From assembly GCF_009768975.1 (NCBI RefSeq), contig NZ_CP035733.1, positions 930,001 to 994,000 of the forward strand: a stretch of 64,000 bases of DNA. Direction: 5' to 3'. The notes beneath the pieces are model-generated. The model did not search any database. It saw only the letters and a program-made list of their open reading frames with translations, and was not told where the DNA came from. Below, piece by piece: positions 44,733 through 53,947 of the stretch; position 1 is the first letter of the stretch, and the number at the start of each line of letters is the position of its first letter. A program made the translations under genes and the position numbers. The DNA comes from Sphingorhabdus lacus. Lineage in GTDB: Bacteria > Pseudomonadota > Alphaproteobacteria > Sphingomonadales > Sphingomonadaceae.

Positions 44733-45937
44733 TAACGGACCGCAGCCTCCATCGCCGCCGGCAGGATGATTGCAGGCAAAGCCGCCGGACGCTTATCCGA
44801 TGGCGCAAGCGGCGTCGGATTGGCCGTCGTGGGATCGGCCGCAATGTCGGTCAGACCGAGCGAAAGCGCTGGCACGGTATCCGAGATGATCGGCGCACGC
44901 TCCGGTCCGCCTGCCCCGTCCCAGAAAATGGCAGGGAAGCTGCCGCCCATGGCCGCCGCGATTTCCTTGCCGCCACGAAATTGGGGGTCCCAACCTGCCT
45001 TTCCATGCTGGTTATCCCAGATCACAACATCGCGCGGCAGGGGATCATATTTGGCGTCCTGATGCGGAAAACGATAGCCAACGACCATGATATTGGTCGT
45101 GCCATTGTCCCCCAAAATATTGTCGAAAATTTCGACATTGCGGTTCGCCATGACCATCACACCCGTGCCGGTCGGCACATTGGCGACGATATTGCCCTTG
45201 GGCGCGAAATTCGGCGTCATGTTATCGACGATGATATTGTCGAAAACGCGGACATTATGCCCGCCCATTTGCGGCAAATTGGGTAAGTCGAATATCAGCA
45301 CGCCGCCGGTATTATGGGTCGCGATATTATCGTGCACATCGGCGTCGAAGCTGTTCTCGATCTCAATGCCGGCCACATTTTCCGTAGCAACGGATCCGCG
45401 CACCACGATGTTGCGCGATTGCCCGACATAGATTCCGGCGTCCGAAGCCCCGCGAACCACGACGGTGTCGATTAGCACATCTTTGCTTTCCACCGGATAG
45501 ATACCGTAAGCGCCATTGGTGGCCTTGGGGCCACCCGTCCATTCAACGCGCAACTTGTGATAGACGATGCGGTCTGCACCTTTGGATTTTATGCCGTCGC
45601 CTTTGCTGTTCTCGACGCCGAAATCACGCAGTATGACATCGTCCGAAGTTACAAGCAGCCCCTCGCCCGCGCCTTTCTGGTTTGAGAAGTCGAGAACGGA
45701 TTCCTTGGCGCCCTGCCCCTTGACCGTCACGCCATTCACATCGAGCGAAAGGCCATCGGTCAGGCTGAAACGCCCTGCCCCCAGTTCAACAATATCGCCG
45801 GGTTGTGCGGCAATCAGCGCCTCTTGCAAGCGCTCCTGCGCTCCGTCGCCTGCTGCAACCGCTATGGTCTTGGCAAATGCCGGTTGAATTAGCGCGCAGA
45901 TTGCAGCGCTGGCGATAGCGATTTTCCTCATCCTCAT
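44732..45937 (-). CDS. Exported parallel beta-helix repeat protein
   Basis: 401 residues from ATG 45937. Signal peptide MRMRKIAIASAAICALIQPAFA, then a right-handed beta-helix built of NosD/pectate-lyase-like rungs (VTVKGQGAKESVLDFSNQ, GIYVGQSRNIVVRGSVATENVAGIEIENSF, NVRVFDNIIVDNM, VEIFDNILGDNGTTNIMVVGY). Translationally coupled to the diheme cytochrome gene. Polysaccharide binding or periplasmic scaffolding is plausible for this fold, but no catalytic residues can be assigned. Confidence 0.82.
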   Translation of the reverse strand: MRMRKIAIASAAICALIQPAFAKTIAVAAGDGAQERLQEALIAAQPGDIVELGAGRFSLTDGLSLDVNGVTVKGQGAKESVLDFSNQKGAGEGLLVTSDDVILRDFGVENSKGDGIKSKGADRIVYHKLRVEWTGGPKATNGAYGIYPVESKDVLIDTVVVRGASDAGIYVGQSRNIVVRGSVATENVAGIEIENSFDADVHDNIATHNTGGVLIFDLPNLPQMGGHNVRVFDNIIVDNMTPNFAPKGNIVANVPTGTGVMVMANRNVEIFDNILGDNGTTNIMVVGYRFPHQDAKYDPLPRDVVIWDNQHGKAGWDPQFRGGKEIAAAMGGSFPAIFWDGAGGPERAPIISDTVPALSLGLTDIAADPTTANPTPLAPSDKRPAALPAIILPAAMEAAVR

Positions 45938-45997
45938 GCAGCACAAGATGCCGCAGTTATATGGAATTGCCAACCCAAAACAGGGCCGCACGAAAAT

Positions 45998-46696
45998 TCA
46001 GGATGCGTCGCCCAAAATCCACTCCACACCTGCGTCGGCATGTATCTCCGTGCTGTCATAAATAGGCAGGACATTGGCCTTTGTGTCCACGATCATGCAC
46101 AATTCGGTGCAGCCGAGAACCACGGCCTTTATGCCTTCCTGATCAATTTCGGTGATGATCGTCTTTAGCGTGCGTTCCGATTCACGCTTCACCTGACCCA
46201 GCATCAACTCTTCATAGATGATCCGGTCCAGATCCTGCACATCATCCATTTCGGCAGGCATCAGGGTGACGCCATGCTTGACCAGACGCTGACGGTACCA
46301 GTTTTCGGCCATCACATTGGCGGTGCCAAGCAAAGCCGCCGACTGCACGCCATCAGCTTTCATTTTTGTACCCACGGCATCGGCAATGTGGATCAGCGGT
46401 ATCGAGACGGCCTGTTCAACGCGTTCATACACCTTGTGCATACTGTTCGCACAAATCAGGATCGCCGTGGCGCCGGCGACTTCAAGCCGTTGCGCGGCCG
46501 CGATGAGCACTTCGGCAACATGGTCCCAATCCTGGTCGCTGGTTGCTTTTGCAATGTCGCAGAAATTCAGGCTTTCCAGGACCAGTGGTGCGTTGCAGGT
46601 GCCGCCTGTGCGCTTGACTACCTGTTTGTTGATACGTGCATAATAGAGCTCGGTTGAGTACCAGCTCATCCCCCCGATCAATCCTAATTTACGCAT
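45998..46696 (-). CDS. Aspartate/glutamate racemase family protein
   Basis: 232 residues of the cofactor-independent Asp/Glu racemase fold. Two cysteines stand in the expected catalytic positions: Cys82 (LICANSMHKVYE) and Cys196 (VVLGCTELCMIV). The N-terminus KLGLIGGMSWYSTELYYARIN is typical of the YgeA/RacX group, which racemises various amino acids. The substrate is not fixed by sequence. It lies downstream of the pnt terminator and is probably its own unit. Confidence 0.9.
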   Translation of the reverse strand: MRKLGLIGGMSWYSTELYYARINKQVVKRTGGTCNAPLVLESLNFCDIAKATSDQDWDHVAEVLIAAAQRLEVAGATAILICANSMHKVYERVEQAVSIPLIHIADAVGTKMKADGVQSAALLGTANVMAENWYRQRLVKHGVTLMPAEMDDVQDLDRIIYEELMLGQVKRESERTLKTIITEIDQEGIKAVVLGCTELCMIVDTKANVLPIYDSTEIHADAGVEWILGDAS

Positions 46697-46719
46697 GGGT
46701 CACCTCACAAAAGCCAATC

Positions 46720-46750
46720 AAAATGCCGCCCCGATATAGTATCGGAGCGG
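46720..46750 (-). terminator. Terminator of the pnt operon
   Basis: On the minus strand an 11-base stem (arms 46750-46740 and 46736-46726, one G-T pair) with a three-base loop is followed by CATTTTGATT. It lies 29-59 bases after the pntB stop codon and before the racemase gene. Confidence 0.65.
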
Positions 46751-46778
46751 CTGTTGACCTTCGTTAGCGTGAAGTGGC

Positions 46779-48191
46779 CTAATGCTGCAAGGCTTTGACG
46801 ATGTCTTCGCACATCTTCTTGGCATCGGCGAGGAGCATCATGGTCTGGTCCATGTAAAAGACGTCGTTGTCGACACCCGCATAGCCCACGCCGCCCATAG
46901 ATCGCTTGACGAAGAAAACCGTCTTGGCCTTGTCCACATCGAACACCGGCATCCCGTAGATGGGCGATGATTTATCGGTCTTTGCAGCAGGATTGACGAC
47001 GTCATTGGCCCCGATGATGAACGCAACATCGGCTTGCGCAAATTCGCTGTTGATGTCTTCCAGTTCAAAGACTTCATCATAGGGAACCGATGCTTCGGCG
47101 AGCAGCACGTTCATATGTCCAGGCATGCGTCCAGCGACAGGATGGATCGCATATTTCACCGACACGCCCTGCTTTTTCAGGACGTCCGCCATTTCGCGCA
47201 GTACGTGCTGGGCCTGCGCCACCGCCATGCCGTAACCGGGGACGATGATCACGCTTTCGGCTTGCTGCATCATATAGGCGGCATCTTCGGCAGAGCCGCG
47301 CTTCCAGGGGCGCTGTTCCTTGGCTTCGCCGCTGGCGGACGATGCTTCGGCACCAAAGCCACCCGCGATGACGCTGATGAAGCTGCGGTTCATGGCCTTG
47401 CACATGATGTAGGACAGAATCGCACCCGACGAACCGACCAATGCGCCGGTGATGATCATCGCCGTATTGTGCAGGGTGAAACCCATAGCGGCCGCGGCCC
47501 AGCCGGAATAGCTGTTCAGCATCGACACAACGACAGGCATATCCGCGCCGCCGATGGGGATAATCAGCAGGAAGCCGATCAGGAAGCTCAGCGCCGTGAT
47601 GGTCCAGAACACCCAAGGCGACTGGTCAATGGTGAAATAGCCTACGAGGCCGATGATGGCCGCAAGCGTTCCAAGATTGATCAAATGGCGGAGAGGCAAC
47701 AATATCGGCGCACCCGACATCTTGCCCGCCAGTTTCAGGAAAGCGATGACCGATCCCGAAAAGGTGATCGCACCAATAGCAATGCCCAAGCCCATTTCGA
47801 CGCGGCTGACTGGATTGATCAGGCCGTCCGCTCCGGTGATGCCAAAGGCAACCGGATTGAGAAACGCAGCCGCGGCAACAAGCACAGCGGCCATACCCAC
47901 AAGGCTGTGAAACGCAGCCACAAGTTGTGGCATGTCGGTCATGGCTATGCGGCGGGCGATGATCCAACCAATGCCACCGCCGATGGCGATCGCACCCAAT
48001 ATCTCTGGCAGAGACGCGACTTCGTGCGTCACCAGCGTCGTCACCACGGCAATCAGCATACCTGCCATGCCGAAGCGGTTACCCCGCTGCGACGTCGCCG
48101 GCGAGGATAGGCCTCGCAACGCAAGAATGAAGAAAACGCCCGATATCAGATAGGCGAGCATAACCCATGCAGGAGGAGCGGCATGTTCCAT
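46779..48191 (-). CDS. pntB: NAD(P) transhydrogenase subunit beta
   Basis: 470 residues: an N-terminal membrane domain with several helices, followed by the NADP(H)-binding domain III (SVIIVPGYGMAVAQAQHVLREM, HPVAGRMPGHMNVLLAEASVPYDEV, FIIGANDVVNPAA, KRSMGGVGYAGVDN). With the two alpha subunits it couples proton entry to NADPH formation from NADH. Last gene of the operon; a three-base gap separates it from pntAB. Confidence 0.97.
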   Translation of the reverse strand: MEHAAPPAWVMLAYLISGVFFILALRGLSSPATSQRGNRFGMAGMLIAVVTTLVTHEVASLPEILGAIAIGGGIGWIIARRIAMTDMPQLVAAFHSLVGMAAVLVAAAAFLNPVAFGITGADGLINPVSRVEMGLGIAIGAITFSGSVIAFLKLAGKMSGAPILLPLRHLINLGTLAAIIGLVGYFTIDQSPWVFWTITALSFLIGFLLIIPIGGADMPVVVSMLNSYSGWAAAAMGFTLHNTAMIITGALVGSSGAILSYIMCKAMNRSFISVIAGGFGAEASSASGEAKEQRPWKRGSAEDAAYMMQQAESVIIVPGYGMAVAQAQHVLREMADVLKKQGVSVKYAIHPVAGRMPGHMNVLLAEASVPYDEVFELEDINSEFAQADVAFIIGANDVVNPAAKTDKSSPIYGMPVFDVDKAKTVFFVKRSMGGVGYAGVDNDVFYMDQTMMLLADAKKMCEDIVKALQH

Positions 48192-48194
48192 CGA

Positions 48195-48476
48195 TCAGCG
48201 CTCCTTTTTCTTGTACATGGCGAGCATGCGTGCCGTCACGGCGAAGCCGCCGAAAATATTGACGCTGGCCAATGCCACTGCAATCAGCCCCAGCCATTTG
48301 GCACTCGGCGACCCCGCCGCCGCCGAAGCGATCAGCGCGCCGACGATGATAACCGATGAAATCGCGTTGGTGACCGCCATCAGCGGTGTGTGCAAGGCAG
48401 GCGTGACGGACCAAACAACATAATAGCCCACGAAACAGGCCATCACGAAGATGGATAAGATTGAAATAAAGTCCAT
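48195..48476 (-). CDS. pntAB: NAD(P) transhydrogenase subunit alpha-2 (membrane part)
   Basis: 93 residues with three membrane helices and the conserved WSVTPALHTPLMAVTNAISSVIIVGAL segment; ends in basic YKKKER. In E. coli this is fused to the soluble alpha part, whereas alphaproteobacteria keep it separate as here. The start MDFISILSIF at 48476 is preferred to an upstream alternative that overlaps pntAA. Confidence 0.95.
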   Translation of the reverse strand: MDFISILSIFVMACFVGYYVVWSVTPALHTPLMAVTNAISSVIIVGALIASAAAGSPSAKWLGLIAVALASVNIFGGFAVTARMLAMYKKKER

Positions 48477-48486
48477 TAAATCCCCC

Positions 48487-49617
48487 TCACGCCAACAGGC
48501 GTTCATTCACAACCTTTCCGTCCTTTGTTAGACGGATTGCAGCGGTAATTTCATCGTCATCGGGCAACACCGGCTCACCGGCTTCCTTGTCCCAGAAGGC
48601 GGACAGGAAGTTGAAGAGGTTGCGCGAGAACAAGGCCGACGTGTCCGCCGCCAAATGCGCGGGTGTGTTGGCATAGCCGATAATCTTGACGCCATGTTTG
48701 ACGACAACTTCATCGGGCTTGGAGCCTTCGACATTGCCGCCCTGTGCGACGGCAAGGTCGAAGATGACCGAGCCGGGCTTCATGCTGGCAATTTGCGCAT
48801 CGGAAATCAGCCGTGGCGCAGGACGCCCCGGGATCAGTGCTGTGGTGATGACGATATCCTGTTTTGCGATATGGCTGGACACCAGTTCAGCTTGCGCGGC
48901 CTTATATTCGTCGGACATTTCCGTTGCATAGCCACCAGCGCCCTCGCCTTCGATACCGGCGACATTTTCAACGAAAATGGCTTTGGCGCCCAGCGATTCG
49001 ATCTGTTCCTTGGTTGCCGATCGGACGTCCGTTGCGGAAACCTGCGCGCCTAAACGGCGTGCGGTGGCGATGGCCTGCAAACCGGCGACGCCCACGCCCA
49101 TAATGAAAGCCTTTGCGGCACTGACAGTGCCTGCGGCGGTCATCATCATCGGGAAAGCGCGGCCATAGATCGAGGCGGCTTCGATCACGGCCTTATATCC
49201 GGCCAGATTTGATTGCGATGAAAGGATATCCATCGACTGCGCACGGGTAATGCGCGGCATGAATTCCATCGCCAAGGCCTCGACGCCCGCCTTCGCATAT
49301 TCATCGACGCGGGCACGCTGTCCAAAGGGATCGAGCCCGGCAACAAGCCATGCGCCCGGTGCAAATCCCTTCAGGGCTTTTGGATCAGGTCCCTGAACGC
49401 CGAGGATGATATCGGCATCTTTCAGGACCGCTGGCGATGCACCGACAGAGGCACCCATGGCCTCATATTCCGCATCGCTTACCGAAGCGAGAAGGCCTGC
49501 GCCGCTTTCGACAGACACGCTGGCACCCAAAGCGATAAACTTTTTAACCGTTTCCGGTGATGCAGCAACCCGTGTTTCGCCAGCGGCGGTTTCCTTCAAT
49601 ACCGCGATTTTTACCAC
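48487..49617 (-). CDS. pntAA: NAD(P) transhydrogenase subunit alpha-1 (NAD domain)
   Basis: 376 residues, GTG start (MVKIAVLKETAAGETRVAASPETVKK). It belongs to the alanine-dehydrogenase-like NAD(H)-binding fold with GVGVAGLQAIATARRLGAQVSATDVR and the VITTALIPGRPAPRLIS region. It begins one base after the stop codon of the small oxidase subunit gene, so the four genes probably form one transcript. Confidence 0.96.
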   Translation of the reverse strand: MVKIAVLKETAAGETRVAASPETVKKFIALGASVSVESGAGLLASVSDAEYEAMGASVGASPAVLKDADIILGVQGPDPKALKGFAPGAWLVAGLDPFGQRARVDEYAKAGVEALAMEFMPRITRAQSMDILSSQSNLAGYKAVIEAASIYGRAFPMMMTAAGTVSAAKAFIMGVGVAGLQAIATARRLGAQVSATDVRSATKEQIESLGAKAIFVENVAGIEGEGAGGYATEMSDEYKAAQAELVSSHIAKQDIVITTALIPGRPAPRLISDAQIASMKPGSVIFDLAVAQGGNVEGSKPDEVVVKHGVKIIGYANTPAHLAADTSALFSRNLFNFLSAFWDKEAGEPVLPDDDEITAAIRLTKDGKVVNERLLA

Positions 49618-49618
49618 G

Positions 49619-49753
49619 TCAGGCGGCGCGGCTGGCGATGATCAGCACAACAAGCGCTGTCACGGCGACGGATACGATCGTGCCCCATTTGAAAAGTGTA
49701 ACAAAGCCTTCGTACGTTTCCCGTGCAGGACCCAAATCATTATTCTGTGCCAT
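49619..49753 (-). CDS. aa3-type cytochrome c oxidase subunit IV (small)
   Basis: 44 residues, opening MAQNNDLGPARETYEGFVTL and ending in a single membrane helix (VSVAVTALVVLIIASRAA). It matches the short bacterial oxidase subunit IV family: an amphipathic N-terminus with E-x-x-Y-x-x-F, then one helix. In related genomes it sits ahead of the transhydrogenase genes rather than with the other oxidase genes, as seen here. Missed by length-limited ORF searches. Confidence 0.82.
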   Translation of the reverse strand: MAQNNDLGPARETYEGFVTLFKWGTIVSVAVTALVVLIIASRAA

Positions 49754-49910
49754 TGTTGCCTCCATTCTTAAGCTTTATCCAACTTTTGCCTTAACCGCTC
49801 CTATCCATATGCTCAACCCGGCGCGCCAAAGAAAATATAGCCCATGCTTAATCGGCTCTTTACTCCTTTGCGTTACCACAACTTTCCTTGAACCTGTTCA
49901 TGGATGTTGA

Positions 49911-51338
49911 ATGCTAGAACAAGAGACCCGATTATTGATGCTTGTCGATGACGAGCCGGCCCAATGCAGGCTGGTGTCGGCAATTGCGTCGCGTGCCGGC
50001 TGGCGCACCGTGTTTGCGCGCGATGCCGAGACCGCCATAGCCATGCTCGGCACCCAAGATGGCATGATGCTGGACGCGATTATCCTTGATCAGTGGGTTC
50101 CCGGCTCTGACGCGGCATCTTTGATCGCGGAACTGAAGTCACGCCGTCCTGCGCTTCCTATATTGTTGATGACCGCTATTGGGTCCAACGAAGCAGCCAT
50201 TGAAGCCATGCGCGCGGGTGCATCGGATTATATCATCAAGCCGGTTGCCGCCGAGCGCCTGATCGCGGCGCTCAGCCTTGCATCCGACAAGAGCAAGGAG
50301 TTCGGCGAACTCCATCCGCTCACCGAAAAAATTACGCAGCCACTGGCCTTCGAAGAGATTATCGGTTCCGCCCCCGCATTTCGTGCGGCTTTGGCAATCG
50401 CGGCAAAAGCAGCGCGCAGCCGGGCACCTATTTTCATTGAAGGCGAATCGGGTGTCGGCAAAGAAGTGGTCGCCGACGCGATCCACGCCGCCAGCCCCCG
50501 TTCAAAGCTGCCGCTGCTGAAAGTGAATTGCGGCGCGATTTCACCAACCCTTCTCGATTCGGTTCTGTTCGGTCATGAAAAAGATGCCTTTGCAGGCGCA
50601 TTCGACAGGCGGATCGGCATATTGCAACAGGCCGAAGGCGGCGCGGTATTCCTGGACGAGGTCGACCATCTTCCGCAGGAAACGCAGGTCCGGCTTGTTC
50701 GCCTGTTAACCCAGAATGAAATCCAACCTTTAGGCGCTGCGCACAGCTTCCGAATTGACGTACGCCTGATTTCCGCGAGCAATTCCAGCCTTGCCGACAA
50801 ATTGGCGGCAGGCGATTTCCGCGAGGATTTGTTTTACCGGTTGAATGTTGTCCAACTGACGATCCCGCCGCTGCGTGAGCGTACAAGCGACATTCCGGCC
50901 TTGGCCCGCCATTTTCTGGGCCGCCTTGCAAGCCAGCCCGGCCTTCGCAGTCTGGGCATAACCGATGAAGCGCTCACCATGCTGCGGGGCTATAGCTGGC
51001 CCGGTAACGTGCGCCAGTTGCAAAGCGCGCTGTTCCGCGCGGCTGTCTTGTGCGAGCGCGATGCGCTGACGCCCGAAGAGTTTCCACAAATTTCGGCTGC
51101 TGTGGGCGTTCCCGGCAATGGCGGCTCCAACGGAGCGGGTGCGAACGACGGTATTGGCGTGACCCTTTACGAGGCGGATGGCAATATGCGTCCACTGGAA
51201 GAGATCGAAGCGGATGTGATCCGCCTCGCCATCGGCCACTATCGCGGACGCATGACCGAAGTCGCACGTCGCTTGGGCATCGGCCGGTCGACCTTGTATC
51301 GCAAGCTGGCGGATTTGGGCATCAGCGACGTCGCTTGA
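49911..51338 (+). CDS. NtrC-type response regulator with a degenerate GAFTGA loop
   Basis: 475 residues. REC domain with Asp60 (IILDQWVPGSD), Thr in LLMTA and Lys in IIKPV. AAA+ domain from about 145: Walker A GESGVGKE (178-185), Walker B GGAVFLDEVDHL, sensor and arginine-finger region LREDL-like FREDLFYRLNVVQLTIPPLRER. Fis-type helix-turn-helix at the end (RMTEVARRLGIGRSTLYRKLADLGI). The loop that normally reads GAFTGA is DAFAGA (225-230), so sigma54 contact is doubtful. It may act instead through sigma70, as TyrR does. No kinase gene is adjacent. Confidence 0.9.
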   Translation: MLEQETRLLMLVDDEPAQCRLVSAIASRAGWRTVFARDAETAIAMLGTQDGMMLDAIILDQWVPGSDAASLIAELKSRRPALPILLMTAIGSNEAAIEAMRAGASDYIIKPVAAERLIAALSLASDKSKEFGELHPLTEKITQPLAFEEIIGSAPAFRAALAIAAKAARSRAPIFIEGESGVGKEVVADAIHAASPRSKLPLLKVNCGAISPTLLDSVLFGHEKDAFAGAFDRRIGILQQAEGGAVFLDEVDHLPQETQVRLVRLLTQNEIQPLGAAHSFRIDVRLISASNSSLADKLAAGDFREDLFYRLNVVQLTIPPLRERTSDIPALARHFLGRLASQPGLRSLGITDEALTMLRGYSWPGNVRQLQSALFRAAVLCERDALTPEEFPQISAAVGVPGNGGSNGAGANDGIGVTLYEADGNMRPLEEIEADVIRLAIGHYRGRMTEVARRLGIGRSTLYRKLADLGISDVA

Positions 51339-51363
51339 GGCGGCGTTGCAGCCACATTCAAGC

Positions 51364-51678
51364 CTATCGCGTAATCCCGTCGACCATTTCTGCCGATAGC
51401 GGTACAGTAAATTCTATTCCAACCTGGCCGTCACGAACCCAACGAACACTGCAACGTATTCGGGGCATTTCTGCAAATTTGACCGACAAGGATTCACCGA
51501 TGCGAAATTTCCATTCGGCTGAGTCAATATTACAACCTTGTTGGGATAAATTGACAACACTGAACTTTTGCCAATTCCCGTTACCACTATCTATGTCTAC
51601 TTCAATTCGACTGGCTCTGCGCGTTCCCTTTCGGTAGCGCACTTGATTTCCGGTTGTTGTTTTCGATGGCTTTAGCAT
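51364..51678 (-). CDS. PilZ-domain protein
   Basis: 104 residues forming one PilZ domain, a c-di-GMP receptor. The arginine switch is RYRKGTRRASRIEVD and the second motif is VVNLSQQGCNI (N-x-S-x-x-G). It converges with the NtrC-type regulator gene, 25 bases apart. The REC-PAS-GGDEF-EAL protein in this window could supply its ligand, but no direct link is shown. Confidence 0.82.
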   Translation of the reverse strand: MLKPSKTTTGNQVRYRKGTRRASRIEVDIDSGNGNWQKFSVVNLSQQGCNIDSAEWKFRIGESLSVKFAEMPRIRCSVRWVRDGQVGIEFTVPLSAEMVDGITR

Positions 51679-51926
51679 TATCGGTTACTACCGCCATCGA
51701 CAAGGACGCCAAGTCCCGAACCGATGGAGGCGACCAAAATTGCGCTTACGCTTTCGGTGGTCCCGTTCAAAATCATTCGAATGCCCCCAGTAAGTCCGGA
51801 ATCTATCCTTGCTACCTTATTCCTATTTATCTTGCCTGCGCAATCCTGCTTACCGGTTGATATCCTTTACAACGCGCCTGTCGTTTTAACGGCGCCGCCT
51901 GTACCGACGCGACAGGTTTGCGGACG

Positions 51927-52307
51927 TTATGGCTGAGCTTTGCCCATCAGTTTCCAGCCCCATAGGCTGAGCGTCAGCATCGCCAAGTTTGATACAAAAT
52001 CCAGAGCCAGCCAGCGATTGAAGATCGGTACTTCGAAAACAAACCAATAGTTGAACCAGAAAAACGGTAAAAGCGCGATTGCGTAAACCATGAATGTCCT
52101 ACGCTGCCACTGGCTGAACCAGATGAACAGGCCGCCGAGAATGGCCTGAGCGCCAAAACAACCAATGAATAGTGCACTTGTCGCACTGAGATGCTGGTAA
52201 TCGGGAGCGACAGTAAGACGCTCAACCATTCCCGGTGCGAATAGACACCATCCACCAAGAATGAAATAGGGAAGCGCGATCAAACGCTGGATGTGAAGTG
52301 GATGCAT
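51927..52307 (-). CDS. Four-helix membrane protein, unknown
   Basis: 126 residues with four hydrophobic helices (LIALPYFILGGWCLFAPG, ATSALFIGCFGAQAILGGLFIWF, TFMVYAIALLPFFWFNYWFVF, FVSNLAMLTLSLWGWKLMG). It is rich in Trp and Phe, with a short acidic loop. No motif assigns a function. It starts an accessory stretch; the 248 bases upstream of its stop (51679-51926) hold no convincing gene. Confidence 0.65.
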   Translation of the reverse strand: MHPLHIQRLIALPYFILGGWCLFAPGMVERLTVAPDYQHLSATSALFIGCFGAQAILGGLFIWFSQWQRRTFMVYAIALLPFFWFNYWFVFEVPIFNRWLALDFVSNLAMLTLSLWGWKLMGKAQP

Positions 52308-52598
52308 GACTGGACCCTCCGACTTTTTCGAGCCTGGCTTCGCGCTATAACGACATATCTATTTCAGGAACGCAATGGATGCCTTGCGCGAAGGGTCCGC
52401 CCCTTACAATAGAGATGCCAAAGCGGAATGTCCGGACACGACAACATTGCGGTCGCTGGCCTCGATGATCGAAATTCCAAAAGCTGCCATTGTGATCGTC
52501 TGTTGATCAGCCGGCCGTTGATATCATAGCCGTGAGCGAAACATTGCAATCATCTCGGCCACTGCTAATGTGAACGTTCTCATTTCGAGGAGGCGAGC

Positions 52599-53783
52599 AT
52601 GACGAACGTTCAGAGAATGAGTGAGCTGGACATCTTGCGCGGATTTGCGGTTGCGGTGATGATCCTTGTTGTCAGTCCAGGTTCTTGGGGTCACACTTAT
52701 GCTCCCCTTCGTCATGCCGATTGGCACGGATGGACTTTTGCGGATCTGGTCTTTCCCGATTTTCTTTTTGGCGTTGGTATGGCGCTCGGCCTCACGTTTG
52801 GCAGGTCGCTCGATCCAAATGAACAGACCGCTTTCTGGACGAAGGTTGGCCGTCGCGTGATTGGCCTTACTTTGCTTGGTTTGGCACTCAACTATCTTGC
52901 TGTGATTTCAGGCCTGCTTGGCGCACCGCCTGTCGGACCCCAAGACTATACGACCTGGCGCATTCCGGGGGTATTGCAAAGAATTGCTGCCGCCTATCTT
53001 AGTGCGGTTTCCATTATGTGGCTGTCCAGTGTCGTCGCCCATCGTGAGGCCCCGCAACCCGTGCAAATAGGCATCGCCATCGCCGTTCTTTTGATTGGCT
53101 ATTGGGTTGCCTTATCATTTGTGACTGTCCCTGGATATGGTGCCGGGCGGCTCGATATGGAAGGTAATCTGGCTGCCTATATCGACCGCGCGGTATTTGG
53201 AACACAGCATATGTGGCCGCTTGCTGCGGAAAGCTGGCGCGGTCCCGTGCTCTATGATCCGGAGGGTATTCTTGCGACGTTCCCGGCAAGCGCCAATATC
53301 CTGTTTGGGGTGCTTGCAGTCAGTATTTGGACAAAGTTGGGGGATCGGTGTATTCCGGCCCTGCTGGTTGCCGGAGGATTGCTGATTGCAGCTGCCTTGC
53401 TGCTCGAGCCGCTATTTCCGATCAACAAGAAGATTTGGACCAGCACATTCGCTCTTTTAACGAGCGGGATTTCATTTGTCGCCCTGGCAGCCGTTGCAAC
53501 ACTGCTTCGGGCGGGCATGCTGCCGCTTCTTGCACCCTTCAGGGTCCTTGGCGGCAATGCGATCCTTGCCTTTTCCATCTCCATCTTTCTGTCGGCTATC
53601 GCCGGCATTCCGCTGGCATCTGTCGAAGACCCCCCGACATTACAAAGCACGGGGTTCAGGATAATGTCGGCGGTGGTCCCTGACCCTCATCTTGCATCGC
53701 TGGCCTGTGCTTTCGGCATCGTCCTTTTGATCTTTTTGATGATCTTTCCACTGCACCGGCGCGGCATTCACATCCGGCTTTAA
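52599..53783 (+). CDS. DUF5009/HGSNAT-like membrane acyltransferase family protein
   Basis: 394 residues with about ten hydrophobic helices. N-terminal RMSELDILRGFAVAVMILVVSPGSWGHTY and DLVFPDFLFGVGMALGLTFGRS are the signature of the heparan-glucosaminide N-acetyltransferase-like/COG4299 group; R-x-x-S-x-D-x-x-R-G is typical. Bacterial members may acetylate cell-surface sugars, but the substrate is unproven. GAGGAGGC precedes the ATG. The 291-base gap before it (52308-52598) holds only this ribosome site and no clear promoter. Confidence 0.82.
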   Translation: MTNVQRMSELDILRGFAVAVMILVVSPGSWGHTYAPLRHADWHGWTFADLVFPDFLFGVGMALGLTFGRSLDPNEQTAFWTKVGRRVIGLTLLGLALNYLAVISGLLGAPPVGPQDYTTWRIPGVLQRIAAAYLSAVSIMWLSSVVAHREAPQPVQIGIAIAVLLIGYWVALSFVTVPGYGAGRLDMEGNLAAYIDRAVFGTQHMWPLAAESWRGPVLYDPEGILATFPASANILFGVLAVSIWTKLGDRCIPALLVAGGLLIAAALLLEPLFPINKKIWTSTFALLTSGISFVALAAVATLLRAGMLPLLAPFRVLGGNAILAFSISIFLSAIAGIPLASVEDPPTLQSTGFRIMSAVVPDPHLASLACAFGIVLLIFLMIFPLHRRGIHIRL

Positions 53784-53947
53784 GGCGAAGCAAAAGCACA
53801 TGATGCAATGACAGCCTTTGAATGTGATCGTCCTAAAGCCGCCCGTCAGCACCCTACAACAATTCTGCCAAAGTGGACGGGCAGCGAGCGACAACATTTC
53901 GGGCATTAGATCAATGGAACTGTTCTCGTTAACTGAGCGGAGCCACA

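Noticed and set aside
51724-51936. 70-codon plus-strand frame in the gap after the PilZ gene
   Set aside because: It has a hydrophobic stretch but no ribosome site, overlaps the next gene antisense, and shows no conserved motif.
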